Made by a program: the position numbers and the translations under genes. Positions 1-8,797 of a stretch of 64,000 bases of DNA are shown in pieces. The notes under the pieces were generated by a model, which was not told the origin of the DNA, ran no database searches, and was given only the letters and a program-made list of their open reading frames with translations. The DNA is taken from NCBI RefSeq assembly GCF_000328625.1, contig NC_019978.1, positions 558,001 through 622,000 of the forward strand, written 5' to 3'. The number at the start of each line of letters is the position of its first letter. The stretch's first letter is position 1. Source of the stretch: Halobacteroides halobius DSM 5150 (GTDB lineage Bacteria > Bacillota > Halanaerobiia > Halobacteroidales > Halobacteroidaceae).

Positions 1-1254
1 GTTTCTTTTTATGGTTTGCCAAGTTATTGTCAAATTATAAAAGGTTCCCAACAATATTTAACTACCGACCTACCAATTGAAGTTCTAGTTAGTTCTACTA
101 ACCCTACAAATCTAAAGATTAATGGACGTAAATTAACTCAAGAAGGAATAGGAGTTAATTTAACCTCTCCACTTGCTATTCAAGCTTCATCTCTAGGCCA
201 ATATAATCTTCGCTTTGAATTATTTGGGGTTATACCATTACAGAGAATGACAGTTAATGTTATTCCTCAAGTTAAAGTTATCCCTAGTGGCCATTCGATT
301 GGGGTTATATTAGAATCAAAGGGAATTATGGTTATCAAAGAATCATATGTTAAAGGTGTTAATGGCCAAAAGAAATATCCGGCTCAAAAGGCAGGAATAG
401 AACTAGGAGATAGTTTATTAGCAGTTAATGGTATAGAAATAAGAAGTAAACAGCATTTAGCAAAATTAATCCAGAAATTTGGGAAGCAAGATAAAAAACT
501 AAAATTCAAAGTAAAAGGACCGCGAGGAAGAATATCGTATAAAAAAGTTAAACCAATTAAGAATCAAGATGGTTACTATATGATTGGATTATATGTAGAT
601 GATGGAGCAGCAGGAGTAGGAACTATGTCATTTTATATGCCTAACTCCGGTTATTATGGTGCTTTAGGGCATATGATTACTGAGGCTAATACGCAACAAA
701 AGATTGATGTAGGTCAAGGTGAAATTGTTAAAGCTAGTATTTCAGGTATCACTCCTGGTCAAGAAGGACATCCAGGTGAGAAATTAGGAACTTTTTTCAG
801 TGATGAAGGAGTATTAGGAAGTATTAAAAAAAATAACCGCTTTGGTATTTATGGGAAGTTATCAGTAAATCTTAAGAATCCTTATTTTAAAGACCCTATT
901 CCGGTAGCTAGTGCTACAGAAGTAAAAACGGGCCCGGCTAAGATGTATACAGTAATTAGGGGGAGAAAAATAAAAGAATTTAATGTGCGGATTGAAGAGG
1001 TAAAGCGACAAAGAAGGCCAGCTGTGAAAGGTTTAGTAGTTAAAGTAGTTGATAATAAATTATTAAATGCAACTGGTGGAATTGTACAAGGTATGAGTGG
1101 GAGTCCAATTGTTCAAGATGGGAAGTTAGTAGGAATTGTAACGCATGTGTTTGTTAATGATTCTACTCGAGGTTACGGGATCTTGGCCCAATGGATGCTA
1201 ATGGAATCTAATTTTTTAAAAAAAGAAAATGAAACCAGAGAATTAGCTTCGTAA
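1..1254 (+). CDS. spoIVB: SpoIVB sporulation serine peptidase (5' end outside window)
   Basis: SpoIVB (peptidase family S55) is made in the forespore, crosses its membrane and triggers processing of pro-sigma K by cutting SpoIVFA. The frame is already open at base 1, so the N-terminal membrane anchor lies upstream; the first internal start-like codon (TTG at 16) is probably not the true start. A PDZ domain spans about 290-540. The peptidase core has GALGHM at 658-675 (catalytic His) and GMSGSP at 1090-1107 with the nucleophile Ser at 1102-1104. The visible 417 codons match the roughly 425-aa family length. spo0A follows, as in Bacillus. The terminator stem overlaps the stop codon. Confidence 0.95.
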   Translation, partial: VSFYGLPSYCQIIKGSQQYLTTDLPIEVLVSSTNPTNLKINGRKLTQEGIGVNLTSPLAIQASSLGQYNLRFELFGVIPLQRMTVNVIPQVKVIPSGHSIGVILESKGIMVIKESYVKGVNGQKKYPAQKAGIELGDSLLAVNGIEIRSKQHLAKLIQKFGKQDKKLKFKVKGPRGRISYKKVKPIKNQDGYYMIGLYVDDGAAGVGTMSFYMPNSGYYGALGHMITEANTQQKIDVGQGEIVKASISGITPGQEGHPGEKLGTFFSDEGVLGSIKKNNRFGIYGKLSVNLKNPYFKDPIPVASATEVKTGPAKMYTVIRGRKIKEFNVRIEEVKRQRRPAVKGLVVKVVDNKLLNATGGIVQGMSGSPIVQDGKLVGIVTHVFVNDSTRGYGILAQWMLMESNFLKKENETRELAS

Positions 1255-1269
1255 TTCTCTGGTTTTTTA
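1232..1269 (+). terminator. Rho-independent terminator of spoIVB
   Basis: A 12-bp perfect stem (1234-1245 with 1252-1263) closes a 6-nt GCTTCG loop and runs into a T tract. The stop codon of spoIVB lies inside the stem, so the gene and its terminator overlap. Confidence 0.9.
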
Positions 1270-1284
1270 TATTTTAAAAAAATT

Positions 1285-1313
1285 CCAGGAATTTCATATA
1301 AAATATAGAATAA
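1285..1313 (+). promoter_or_regulatory. Candidate SigH promoter of spo0A
   Basis: CCAGGAATT at 1285-1293 and ATAGAAT at 1305-1311 are separated by 11 nt, matching the SigH consensus (RnAGGAwWW, 11-12 nt, RnnGAAT). In Bacillus spo0A has a SigH promoter, so the match is expected biologically. No competing good SigA promoter is seen in the gap. Confidence 0.7.
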
Positions 1314-1351
1314 ATAAAAAAAGAGATTGTATTTATAGGGAGGAAAAAGTA

Positions 1352-2143
1352 ATGGCTAAAGATGAGTCTAAGATTAAAGTTTTTCTAGCTGATGATAATA
1401 ATGATTTTTGTAATTTACTACAAGAGTATTTGACTCAGCAGGATGAGTTCGAAGTAGTAGGAATAGCAAATGATGGAACAGAAGTATTAGAGGAAATTGA
1501 TGATATAGAGCTTGATGTATTAGTATTAGATATTATTATGCCTCATTTAGATGGTGTAGGAGTTTTAGAAGAGTTACATAATAAAGATTTAATAAATCAA
1601 TTTAAAATAATTATGTTAACTGCTTTTGGGCAAGAAAATTTAACTCAACGAGTGGTTAATTTAGGAGCAGATTATTATATTTTAAAGCCATTTGATTTAG
1701 ATAAGTTATGTAAGAGGATTAAGCAAGTAACCAATCCTGTTTCTAATAGTGACTATGTAGTTAAGGGCCAAGAGCCTAAAAGAAAATCATTTAATCTTGA
1801 AGAAAGAATTACAGAGATTATGCATCAAATAGGAGTTCCAGCTCATATTAAAGGATACTTATATTTAAGAAAAGCTATTGAGATGGTAATTAATAAAGTA
1901 GAGTTATTAGGAGCAGTTACTAAAAAATTATATCCTACAGTAGCTGAAGAATTTGATACTACTGCTAGTAGAGTAGAAAGAGCTATCCGTCATGCAATTG
2001 AAGTTTCTTGGAAGAATGGTAATACACGAGTTATCAACAAGATATTTGGTCATTCCATTACTAGTTCTAGTGGTAAACCCACAAATTCACAATTTATTGC
2101 TAAAATAGCGGATAAAATAAGAATTGAACTACGGGCTAGTTAA
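1352..2143 (+). CDS. spo0A: Sporulation master regulator Spo0A
   Basis: Response regulator that commits the cell to sporulation when phosphorylated. The receiver domain (about 1-125) has acidic residues D14/D15, the phospho-acceptor D60 in [14 protein letters not shown]90 and K112. A linker leads to the Spo0A-specific DNA-binding domain (about 150-263), with the recognition region around [14 protein letters not shown]. At 263 aa it has the normal family length. The start is preceded by GGGAGGAAAAAGT. The gene is monocistronic, between a SigH-type promoter and a strong terminator. The Spo0E-like gene at 8519 could encode a phosphatase acting on it. Confidence 0.98.
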   Translation: MAKDESKIKVFLADDNNDFCNLLQEYLTQQDEFEVVGIANDGTEVLEEIDDIELDVLVLDIIMPHLDGVGVLEELHNKDLINQFKIIMLTAFGQENLTQRVVNLGADYYILKPFDLDKLCKRIKQVTNPVSNSDYVVKGQEPKRKSFNLEERITEIMHQIGVPAHIKGYLYLRKAIEMVINKVELLGAVTKKLYPTVAEEFDTTASRVERAIRHAIEVSWKNGNTRVINKIFGHSITSSSGKPTNSQFIAKIADKIRIELRAS

Positions 2144-2152
2144 GTTTAATTT

Positions 2153-2175
2153 CCCACACTTAAGTGTGGGTTTTT
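2153..2175 (+). terminator. Terminator of spo0A
   Basis: An 18-nt perfect palindrome (2153-2170, CCCACACTT arm) is followed directly by five Ts. It separates spo0A from the steA-like gene. Confidence 0.9.
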
Positions 2176-2294
2176 ATATTTTTTGGTCTTTAATTAATTG
2201 GCTATTATTAGAAGTATGAGAAGTCTTTAATCAATATATACTAATGATAGTAGAATGAAAAAAGTTAATTTCCCTCATATAGGAGGTTACCATT

Positions 2295-3413
2295 ATGCAG
2301 TTATGTGGTAAAGTAAGATTAGGGGTCAAAACTAAAAATTTAGTTAAGTCTTTAGTCCCAGGAGAAATAGCTATCATAAATCATCAGGATATAGATTATT
2401 TAGCAGCTCAATCTTTACTTGAAGCTGGAGTTAAAGCAGTTATAAATGTTAGTGCTTCAATAAGTGGTAAATACCCTAATTTAGGTCCGCAAAGGATATT
2501 AGCAGCTGGAATTCCAATTATTGATCAAGTTGAAGGTAATCTCTTTCAATTATTAAAAAATGGTGACCAGATTAAGATTATAGATGGCAAGATTATAAAC
2601 TCAGAGCAAATAATAGCTAGTGGTGAGGTTTTAACTTATGAGAAAGCACAAGTAAAATTAAACAAGACTAGAGATAATTTAGAGAATGAACTAAGTAAAT
2701 TTATTGATAATACTTTAGATTATGCTAAGAAAGAAAAAAGATTGATTTTAGATTTAGAAATACCTAGTATAGATACTAATTTAGAGGATAGAGATGTGTT
2801 AATAGTAGTTAGAGGTAAAGATTATAGACAAGACTTAGAAGCGGTAAGTTCTTATATTAAACAAATTAAGCCAATTTTAATAGGGGTTGATGGTGGAGCA
2901 GATGCTTTGCTTGAATATGGATTTCAACCAGATATAATTATTGGTGATATGGATAGTGTAAGTGATAAAGCTTTAAAATCAGATACAGAATTAATAGTTC
3001 ATGCTTATCCTGATGGTACTGCTCCAGGAATGAAAAGAATTAAAAAGCTTAATTTACAGGCGCAAAGAATACCAGCACCAGGTACAAGTGAGGATATTGC
3101 TATGTTATTAGCCTATGAAAAAGGAGCTGAATTAATTGTAGCAGTAGGAACTCACACCCATATGATAGATTTTTTAGAAAAAGGAAGGCCAGGTATGGCG
3201 AGCACATTTTTAGTTAGATTAAAGGTTGGTAATAAATTAGTTGATGCTAAGGGAGTAAATAAATTATATAATACTCGATTGCAACCTAAACATTTTGCTC
3301 AGCTGATAATAGCGTCATTAATCCCAATTATAGTGATTATGATTGTTTCTCCCCCAATCAATCAGTTGTTGGAATTATTAATAATTAAATTAAAATTCAG
3401 TTTAGGTTTTTAG
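2295..3413 (+). CDS. steA: SteA-like cytokinetic-ring protein
   Basis: 372-aa member of the SteA family, named from Corynebacterium where SteA and SteB act in cell separation after division. The central region has a thiamin-pyrophosphokinase-like fold: GVDGGADALLEYGFQPD followed by IIGDMDSV (about residues 197-222). The C-terminus has one membrane segment (about 332-352, ALLLIIP-type hydrophobic run ending before SPPINQ), so the protein is membrane tethered. GGAGGTTACCATT precedes the ATG. Followed after 10 bp by the SteB-like gene, then two envelope-glycan genes in the same direction. Family assignment is firm; the role in a sporulating diderm is inference. Confidence 0.8.
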   Translation: MQLCGKVRLGVKTKNLVKSLVPGEIAIINHQDIDYLAAQSLLEAGVKAVINVSASISGKYPNLGPQRILAAGIPIIDQVEGNLFQLLKNGDQIKIIDGKIINSEQIIASGEVLTYEKAQVKLNKTRDNLENELSKFIDNTLDYAKKEKRLILDLEIPSIDTNLEDRDVLIVVRGKDYRQDLEAVSSYIKQIKPILIGVDGGADALLEYGFQPDIIIGDMDSVSDKALKSDTELIVHAYPDGTAPGMKRIKKLNLQAQRIPAPGTSEDIAMLLAYEKGAELIVAVGTHTHMIDFLEKGRPGMASTFLVRLKVGNKLVDAKGVNKLYNTRLQPKHFAQLIIASLIPIIVIMIVSPPINQLLELLIIKLKFSLGF

Positions 3414-3423
3414 GGGGTAAAAG

Positions 3424-4017
3424 ATGCTAATTGATTTAAGATATCATATTATTACAATAGTTGTTTTGTTTGTTAGTTTAGGTATTGGTATTCTGATTGG
3501 TAGTACTATGGTAGGCAATGATCTAATTATTAAACAGCAACAGAACTTAATCAATAGTTTAGAAAAAAATTTAGTAAATTTAAAGAAACAAAATTCCAGT
3601 TTTCAAACTAAAATAAATCAATTACAAACTAAATTAGCTAATAATAATAAATTTCAAAAAAGATTGTTACCATTACTTATTAAAGGACAATTAATAGATG
3701 AAAGTCTATTAATTGTTACTGGAGATAATATAATGTTAGATTTGCAAGAAAAATTAAGGAATATTTTACAACTAGCTGGTATAACTAAATTGAAAATAGT
3801 AGTAAATGAGTTTTGTTCTAAAGAAGGATATAATAAGGTATTACTACTAGGACAAGTAGATGAGACTATAAAGAAAAAATATCACCAAAGTAAGCAGAAG
3901 GATAAAATTATAGTTGCTAGTGCTAAGCAATTAAAAAATATATCCGGATTAATTAAATTAGTTTTTAAAATTACTTCTAAAAAGTTGGATCACTTAAGGA
4001 GTGTATACCTTGAATAA
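3424..4017 (+). CDS. SteB/MctB-like membrane-anchored coiled-coil protein
   Basis: 197-aa protein of the family annotated as copper transporter (MctB/DUF3186), which includes Corynebacterium SteB. It starts with LIDLRYHIITIVV, a family hallmark, within a membrane helix at about 8-28 containing GIGILIGSTMVG. A coiled coil follows (about 32-78, rich in Gln, Asn, Leu and Lys). The rest is a soluble alpha/beta domain. It follows the SteA-like gene by 10 bp, the same pairing as steA-steB. Despite the family name, nothing here points to copper. Its stop overlaps the start of the next gene. Confidence 0.7.
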   Translation: MLIDLRYHIITIVVLFVSLGIGILIGSTMVGNDLIIKQQQNLINSLEKNLVNLKKQNSSFQTKINQLQTKLANNNKFQKRLLPLLIKGQLIDESLLIVTGDNIMLDLQEKLRNILQLAGITKLKIVVNEFCSKEGYNKVLLLGQVDETIKKKYHQSKQKDKIIVASAKQLKNISGLIKLVFKITSKKLDHLRSVYLE

Positions 4018-4681
4018 AAAAGTTTCTGTATTAATTCCAGCTTATAATGAGGAAACTACAATTGGTACTACTATTAAAGCAATTACCAATATAGATTTTG
4101 TAAGTGAAATAGTAGTTATTGATGATGGTTCTAAAGATGATACGTTTAAGCAAGCTAAACGAGCTGGAGCTAGTGTATTATCTTTAGATACTAATCAAGG
4201 TAAGGGTGCAGCTCTAAATTATGGTATTCAACAAGTAACAGGAGATATTATTTTATTTATTGATGCTGATTTAGAAGATTCAGCGAGAGAGGCTAAAAAA
4301 TTATTAAGGCCAGTTCTAAATGAGGAGGCTGATATGACTATTGCTCAATTTCCTCCTGCTGAGGTTAAAGGTGGAATTGGGTTAGTTAAAGGATTAGCTA
4401 CTTGGGGATTAAAAAAGATAACTAACCAAGATTTTAAAACACCTCTTTCAGGTCAACGAGCATTAACAATGGATTTAGTAAAAAAGGTAAGAAAATTTGC
4501 TAACGGGTTTGGAGTAGAAGTTGCTTTAACAATTGATGCTTGTAAATTAGGGTTTAAAGTAGTTGAAGTACCAGTTAATATGACACATCGAGAAACTAAA
4601 AGAAATATAAGAGGTTTTTTGCACAGAGGTAAGCAATTTAAGGATGTTCTTAAAGTTTTGGCTTCTAAAATAAGAAGGTGA
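4010..4681 (+). CDS. Glycosyltransferase family 2
   Basis: GT-A fold glycosyltransferase similar to bacterial dolichyl-phosphate-sugar-synthase-like enzymes. VSVLIPAYNEE sits at the N-terminus, VIDDGSKDDT binds the nucleotide sugar, and DADLED is the metal-binding DxD-type motif. No membrane helices are evident. I prefer the TTG at 4010 because AAGGAGTG ends about 7 nt before it; a GTG at 4001 sits inside that ribosome binding site. It overlaps the SteB-like gene by 8 nt, so translation is probably coupled. The next gene is a lipid-linked sugar transferase; together they suggest an envelope glycan, but the sugar is unknown. Confidence 0.85.
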   Translation: MNKKVSVLIPAYNEETTIGTTIKAITNIDFVSEIVVIDDGSKDDTFKQAKRAGASVLSLDTNQGKGAALNYGIQQVTGDIILFIDADLEDSAREAKKLLRPVLNEEADMTIAQFPPAEVKGGIGLVKGLATWGLKKITNQDFKTPLSGQRALTMDLVKKVRKFANGFGVEVALTIDACKLGFKVVEVPVNMTHRETKRNIRGFLHRGKQFKDVLKVLASKIRR

Positions 4682-4685
4682 GAAA

Positions 4686-5501
4686 ATGATGCCAATAATA
4701 TTATTAACTATAGTAAGTATTATTTTAAATAAGCTAGGATTAATACTAGTTCCTAATTTACTAAAAGAAGGTGATTTAATTACTGAAAATTATAAAGGCC
4801 AACAGATACCTGTTGGATATGGATTATTATTTGGTTTAAATATGCTTATTATTTTGGTAATGGGTTCATTATTGGGATATTATCCAATTTTTCAAGTGCA
4901 AAGTTTAATAAGTTTAATCTTAGTTATGTCCTTTGTAGGTATATTAGATGATACGATAGGAAGAAAAGATAACCAAGGGTTTGGAGGGCATTTTAAGGCT
5001 TTATTAGTTAAGGGTAAATTAACAACCGGAACAATTAAAGCTATATTTAGTTGTTTTATTGTTTTTTTTATAAATTTTTATAGTTATGATGATTGGAATA
5101 ATGTAATTATTAATACATTAGTAATTTTGTTAACGACAAATTTTATTAATTTATTAGATTTACGACCTGGACGAGCTTTAAAGGTCACATTAATTTTTTT
5201 AATTACTATTTTATTAACTAATCCTAATGATTATTTACTAGTTATTCCTATGGTTATTACGGTATTGTTTTCTTTACCCTTTGATCTTAATGCTGGAGGG
5301 ATGATGGGGGATGTAGGGGCCAATGTGTTAGGAGTAATCATTGGTTTTTTATTAATTTCTAGTTTTGATTTATACTTAAGAATTATAATTATGTTTCTTT
5401 TAATACTAATTCATTTATATACAGAGAACTATTCACTATCAACATTAATTAAAAATAATAAAGTTTTAAATTATTTTGATCAATTAGGACGTACAAATTA
5501 A
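4686..5501 (+). CDS. MraY-like glycosyltransferase family 4 membrane protein
   Basis: 271-aa polytopic protein (about nine hydrophobic segments) resembling MraY/WecA UDP-sugar:undecaprenyl-phosphate transferases. The aspartate motif is present as VGILDDTIG (about residue 85). The second motif is NLLDLRPGRALK (about 155) where classical members have an N..DGLDG-type sequence, so the active-site loop is altered. It is shorter than MraY (about 320 aa). The distinctive NLLDLRPGRA form and the neighbouring SteA-like gene suggest a specialised sub-family. Reaction unproven. It is the last gene of the steA cluster. Confidence 0.7.
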   Translation: MMPIILLTIVSIILNKLGLILVPNLLKEGDLITENYKGQQIPVGYGLLFGLNMLIILVMGSLLGYYPIFQVQSLISLILVMSFVGILDDTIGRKDNQGFGGHFKALLVKGKLTTGTIKAIFSCFIVFFINFYSYDDWNNVIINTLVILLTTNFINLLDLRPGRALKVTLIFLITILLTNPNDYLLVIPMVITVLFSLPFDLNAGGMMGDVGANVLGVIIGFLLISSFDLYLRIIIMFLLILIHLYTENYSLSTLIKNNKVLNYFDQLGRTN

Positions 5502-5510
5502 TCATCAGGG

Positions 5511-5539
5511 TTGACTAGAATAGTAAGAGAGTATATAAT
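5511..5539 (+). promoter_or_regulatory. Candidate SigA promoter of the NSS transporter
   Basis: TTGACT (5511-5516) and TATAAT (5534-5539) with exactly 17 nt between them, 72 bp before the transporter start. Confidence 0.75.
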
Positions 5540-5610
5540 TAATAAAGGATTATTTAAATCGGTTATTAAATTTAGTAGTTAGCACTAGAGAAGTTAAGGA
5601 GGAAAAAAGA

Positions 5611-7122
5611 ATGGAGCAGTCAGAAGAAAATCGTGATCAGTGGGGAAGTAGGTTTGGATTTATATTAGCAGCAATTGGGTCTGCAGTTGGATTAGGTAAT
5701 ATTTGGCGGTTTCCGTATATGACTTATGAGAATGGAGGAGGAGCTTTTTTAATCCCTTATTTCTTTGCTTTATTAACAGCAGGGATTCCACTATTAATAT
5801 TAGAGATGGGATTAGGACATAAAATGCGTGGTTCAGCTCCTTTATCTTTTAGGAAGATTAAAGAAAAGTATGAGACACTTGGTTGGTGGTCAGTATTAAT
5901 TACTTTTGTAGTTACAGTTTATTACTCAGTAATTGTTGCTTGGGCTATTAACTTTATGTCTTATTCATTTAATCAGGTTTGGGGAGCTACTCCAAATAAG
6001 TTCTTTTTTAAGGAATATTTACAGATGACGAGTTTTTGGAATATTGGTGGAATTAGATTTAATATCTTGGCTGGTTTAGCTTTGGTCTGGGGGTTAAATG
6101 GTTTCATCCTATATAATGGAATTAAGGAAGGAATCGAGAAGGCTGCTAAGATATTTATGCCTATTTTAGCTTTACTGGTCGTTTTAATTACAATTAGAGG
6201 AGTTACTTTACCTGGAGCTATTAATGGACTAAATCACTTTTTAAAACCAGATTTTTCTGTGTTATTAAATCCTAATGTATGGGTTAGTGCTTATGGACAG
6301 GTATTCTTTACTTTAAGTTTAGGCTTTGGAATTATGATAGCTTATGCTAGTTATTTGCCCAAAAAAGAAGATGTTGTTAATAATGCATTTATTACAGCTT
6401 TTGCTAATAGTGGTTTTAGTTTTTTAGCTGGATTAGGTATCTTTGGTGTTTTAGGTTACATGGCACAGGCTAAAGGGATTCCTTTTAAGGAAGTTGCTAC
6501 TGATGGTATTGGTTTAGCATTTATTGCTTTTCCAAAAGCAATTAACATGTTACCAGGTATGCAAGGATTTTTTGGTTTCTTATTTTTCCTTTGTTTAACA
6601 ATTGCCGGGATATCATCAACCATGTCTTTAGTAGAGTCATTTTCTTCTTCAGTAATTGATAAATTCCAAATTAAGAGAAAGCAAGCAATTGCTTTGGTCT
6701 GTGGATTAGGTTTTTTAGCTAGTACAATCTTTGCGACTGGTATGGGATTAGTAGTTTTAGATGTAGTAGATCATTTTATTCTTAATTATGGCCTAGTTAT
6801 AGTTGGTTTAATTGAGAGTATAATCCTTGGTTATTTTTGGGATTTATCTGAAATTAAAGACCATGTTAACCAAGTTTCTGATTTTAAAGTTGGCAATTGG
6901 TGGATTATAGCAATTAAATATGTAACTGCTATTATATTAGGTGTTATGTCAGTTATGAAACTTAAGAATGAATTAGCATCACTATATAATGGTTATCCAT
7001 TAAGTGCTATTATAACTTTAGGTTGGGGAACAGTATTTGGATTAGTTATTCTTGCCTATGTTACGAAAAATATAAGCTGGAATCAAGAAATTAAAGTAGA
7101 TGTTTTGAAGGAGGAAATGTAA
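5611..7122 (+). CDS. Sodium-dependent transporter, NSS/SNF family
   Basis: 503-aa sodium-coupled amino-acid transporter of the neurotransmitter:sodium symporter family. The first helix carries GSAVGLGNIWRFPY, the conserved sodium/substrate signature. Eleven to twelve hydrophobic helices are visible; SFGFGIMIAYASY-like sequence around residue 240 matches helix 6. GGAGG precedes the ATG. A 31-aa gene starts directly at the stop, as in methionine/alanine importers of this family that need a small MetS-type subunit. Substrate cannot be read from sequence. Sodium coupling suits a halophile, which is inference. Confidence 0.92.
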   Translation: MEQSEENRDQWGSRFGFILAAIGSAVGLGNIWRFPYMTYENGGGAFLIPYFFALLTAGIPLLILEMGLGHKMRGSAPLSFRKIKEKYETLGWWSVLITFVVTVYYSVIVAWAINFMSYSFNQVWGATPNKFFFKEYLQMTSFWNIGGIRFNILAGLALVWGLNGFILYNGIKEGIEKAAKIFMPILALLVVLITIRGVTLPGAINGLNHFLKPDFSVLLNPNVWVSAYGQVFFTLSLGFGIMIAYASYLPKKEDVVNNAFITAFANSGFSFLAGLGIFGVLGYMAQAKGIPFKEVATDGIGLAFIAFPKAINMLPGMQGFFGFLFFLCLTIAGISSTMSLVESFSSSVIDKFQIKRKQAIALVCGLGFLASTIFATGMGLVVLDVVDHFILNYGLVIVGLIESIILGYFWDLSEIKDHVNQVSDFKVGNWWIIAIKYVTAIILGVMSVMKLKNELASLYNGYPLSAIITLGWGTVFGLVILAYVTKNISWNQEIKVDVLKEEM

Positions 7123-7218
7123 ATGAGTATAGGAGCATGGATTATGTTAATATTTGGTGTAACTACTCTATTTGGTGGGTTAAGTTATTGTTTAAGTGTT
7201 GCTATGAAAAATCAATAG
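7123..7218 (+). CDS. MetS-like small subunit of the NSS transporter
   Basis: 31-aa single-helix protein (MSIGAWIMLIFGVTTL, then GGLSYCLSVAMKNQ). Its ATG immediately follows the transporter stop, with GAAGGAGGAAATGTAA as ribosome binding site inside the end of the transporter gene. Size, position and the hydrophobic helix with polar C-terminus match the MetS/NSS small-subunit family. A strong terminator follows, closing a two-gene operon. Confidence 0.75.
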   Translation: MSIGAWIMLIFGVTTLFGGLSYCLSVAMKNQ

Positions 7219-7226
7219 GGTGAGCA

Positions 7227-7261
7227 AACTCTAGCTTAGAATTATCTAAGCTAGAGTTTTT
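7227..7261 (+). terminator. Terminator of the NSS transporter operon
   Basis: A 14-bp stem (7227-7240 with 7244-7257) is followed by a run of Ts. Confidence 0.9.
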
Positions 7262-7289
7262 GTATTAAATTGATATAATATGATATAAT
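7260..7289 (+). promoter_or_regulatory. Candidate SigA promoter of the M20 peptidase gene
   Basis: TTGTAT (7260-7265) and TATAAT (7284-7289), 18 nt apart, starting in the tail of the preceding terminator. A second TATAAT at 7274-7279 lacks a well-spaced -35 element. Confidence 0.5.
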
Positions 7290-7314
7290 ATTTATTATAA
7301 AGGAGAGAGATATA

Positions 7315-8427
7315 ATGAATGAAGAGCAGATCGTTAAAAGATTTAAGGAATTGGTGCAAATAGATAGTATTTCAAAAGAAGAAGGGGCTATAGCTGATTA
7401 TTTAGTTGAATTATTAACTGAATTAGGTTTGGATGTTACCGTAGATGATACAAATAAAAGAGTAGCTGGAGAGACGGGAAATATTATAGCTAAATTATCT
7501 GGAGATTCATCTAAACCTACATTATTATTAAGTGCCCATCTGGATACAGTAACTCCTGGTAAAGGAGTAAAACCTGTTGTTAAAGATGGGGTTATCTATA
7601 GTCAAGGAGAAACTATTCTAGGAGCAGATGATAAAGCTGGTATTACTGCAATTGTAGAGGCTTTGCGGATTATTAAAGAAGGAGATTTGGAGCATGGGGA
7701 TTTAGAGATAGTATTTACTGTTGGAGAAGAGATTGGGTTATTAGGGGCCAAGAATTTAGACTATAACTTATTGTCAGCTGATTTTGGGGTTACATATGAT
7801 TCAAGTGGTCAAGTAGGGACTATTATAACTCAAGCTCCTGCTCAAAATAAGCTTGAAGTTAAAGTAGAAGGAAAGTCAGCTCATGCAGGAATGAATCCTT
7901 CTTTAGGAATTAATGCTATTAAAGTAGCTAGTTTAGCCATTTCTAATATGAATTTAGGTCAGATTGATGAGGAGACAACAGCTAATATTGGAGTAATTAA
8001 AGGTGGTCAAGCAACAAATATTGTACCAGACTTAGTTGAGTTAGAAGGAGAAGTTAGAAGTAGGAATGAAAGAAAGTTAGAAAAACAAACAGAACATATG
8101 ATAGATTTATTTAAACGTGCTGCGAGAAAGTATCAGGCCCAAATAGAGATTAGTCACCCCCGGATGTACTCAGCTTTTGAACTGCAAAGAAATAGTAAAA
8201 TTGTGGATATAGCAATCAAGGCTGCTCATGCTATTAATATTAAACCTAAATTACAAGCTACTGGTGGAGGAAGTGATGCTAATATCTTTAATAATCAAGA
8301 AATTCCAACTATTAATCTAGGGGTGGGAATGGAGAAAGTTCATTCTACAGAAGAGAAGATTAAAGTTAATGATTTAGTAGATGCTGTGAAGTACTCTGTA
8401 ACTTTGCTACAACAAGCTGCTAAATAA
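7315..8427 (+). CDS. M20 family metallopeptidase (YqjE/peptidase T-like)
   Basis: 370-aa zinc di/tripeptidase of family M20. The metal ligands are visible: AHLDTV, GADDKAGI, GEEIGLLGA and the C-terminal GGGSDANIFN plus GMEKVHSTEE. A dimerisation insert (about residues 180-290) carries KVEGKSAHAGMNP. Closest in layout to Bacillus YqjE and peptidase T. It is cytosolic and probably monocistronic, with its own promoter. The exact substrate is unknown. Confidence 0.9.
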   Translation: MNEEQIVKRFKELVQIDSISKEEGAIADYLVELLTELGLDVTVDDTNKRVAGETGNIIAKLSGDSSKPTLLLSAHLDTVTPGKGVKPVVKDGVIYSQGETILGADDKAGITAIVEALRIIKEGDLEHGDLEIVFTVGEEIGLLGAKNLDYNLLSADFGVTYDSSGQVGTIITQAPAQNKLEVKVEGKSAHAGMNPSLGINAIKVASLAISNMNLGQIDEETTANIGVIKGGQATNIVPDLVELEGEVRSRNERKLEKQTEHMIDLFKRAARKYQAQIEISHPRMYSAFELQRNSKIVDIAIKAAHAINIKPKLQATGGGSDANIFNNQEIPTINLGVGMEKVHSTEEKIKVNDLVDAVKYSVTLLQQAAK

Positions 8428-8430
8428 ATG

Positions 8431-8459
8431 TTGATTTTGGTAAAAAAATATTATATTAT
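8431..8459 (+). promoter_or_regulatory. Candidate SigA promoter of the spo0E-like gene
   Basis: TTGATT (8431-8436) and TATTAT (8454-8459) are separated by 17 nt, 60 bp before the chosen start. Confidence 0.5.
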
Positions 8460-8518
8460 AATTATATAACAAACATTTGTCAGACGTATTATAGTTTTTG
8501 TATCAGGAGGCAGGTATT

Positions 8519-8692
8519 ATGAAAGACAATAAGCTATATAAGAAAATAAGTAAACTAAAAAAAGAGCTCAATCAATATAAGTTGTCCCCAGATAATAAAC
8601 AGGAGTTAGTAGAATTAAGTCAAAAGTTAGATGAATTGATTGTAGAAGCTACCAAAAGGCAAATAGCGATTGAATTTGGCCCTAGTCAATAA
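8519..8692 (+). CDS. Spo0E-like aspartyl-phosphate phosphatase
   Basis: 57-aa protein predicted to fold as a two-helix hairpin. The second helix has LSQKLDELIVEATK, matching the Spo0E-family signature (SQxLDxLI) in which Ser, Leu and Asp form the active site. Such proteins dephosphorylate Spo0A-P and delay sporulation. The ATG at 8519 follows AGGAGG (8505-8510) with good spacing; an in-frame ATG at 8498 overlaps that site and is unlikely. The terminator overlaps the 3' end. Confidence 0.8.
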   Translation: MKDNKLYKKISKLKKELNQYKLSPDNKQELVELSQKLDELIVEATKRQIAIEFGPSQ

Positions 8693-8709
8693 AGACTAGG
8701 GTATTTTTT
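8680..8709 (+). terminator. Terminator of the spo0E-like gene
   Basis: Stem CCCTAGTC (8680-8687) with GACTAGGG (8694-8701) over a 6-nt loop, followed by a T-rich tract. The left arm lies within the last codons. Confidence 0.85.
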
Positions 8710-8797
8710 ATTTATAATTACAAATACTACATATGAGAAGTTAAATTTTAGTAATATTCCTTAATCAGTAACATATGGTTTTTATGGGGGCTGATTG

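Noticed and set aside
4453-4695. 80-aa minus-strand frame
   Set aside because: Antisense to a well-supported GT2 gene; no ribosome binding site or recognisable domain. The same applies to the other antisense frames within smc, ffh, trpS, lysA, spoVAE and the activase gene.
5540-5610. Possible riboswitch in the leader of the NSS transporter
   Set aside because: Only about 70 nt of leader with no terminator hairpin or known aptamer motif.
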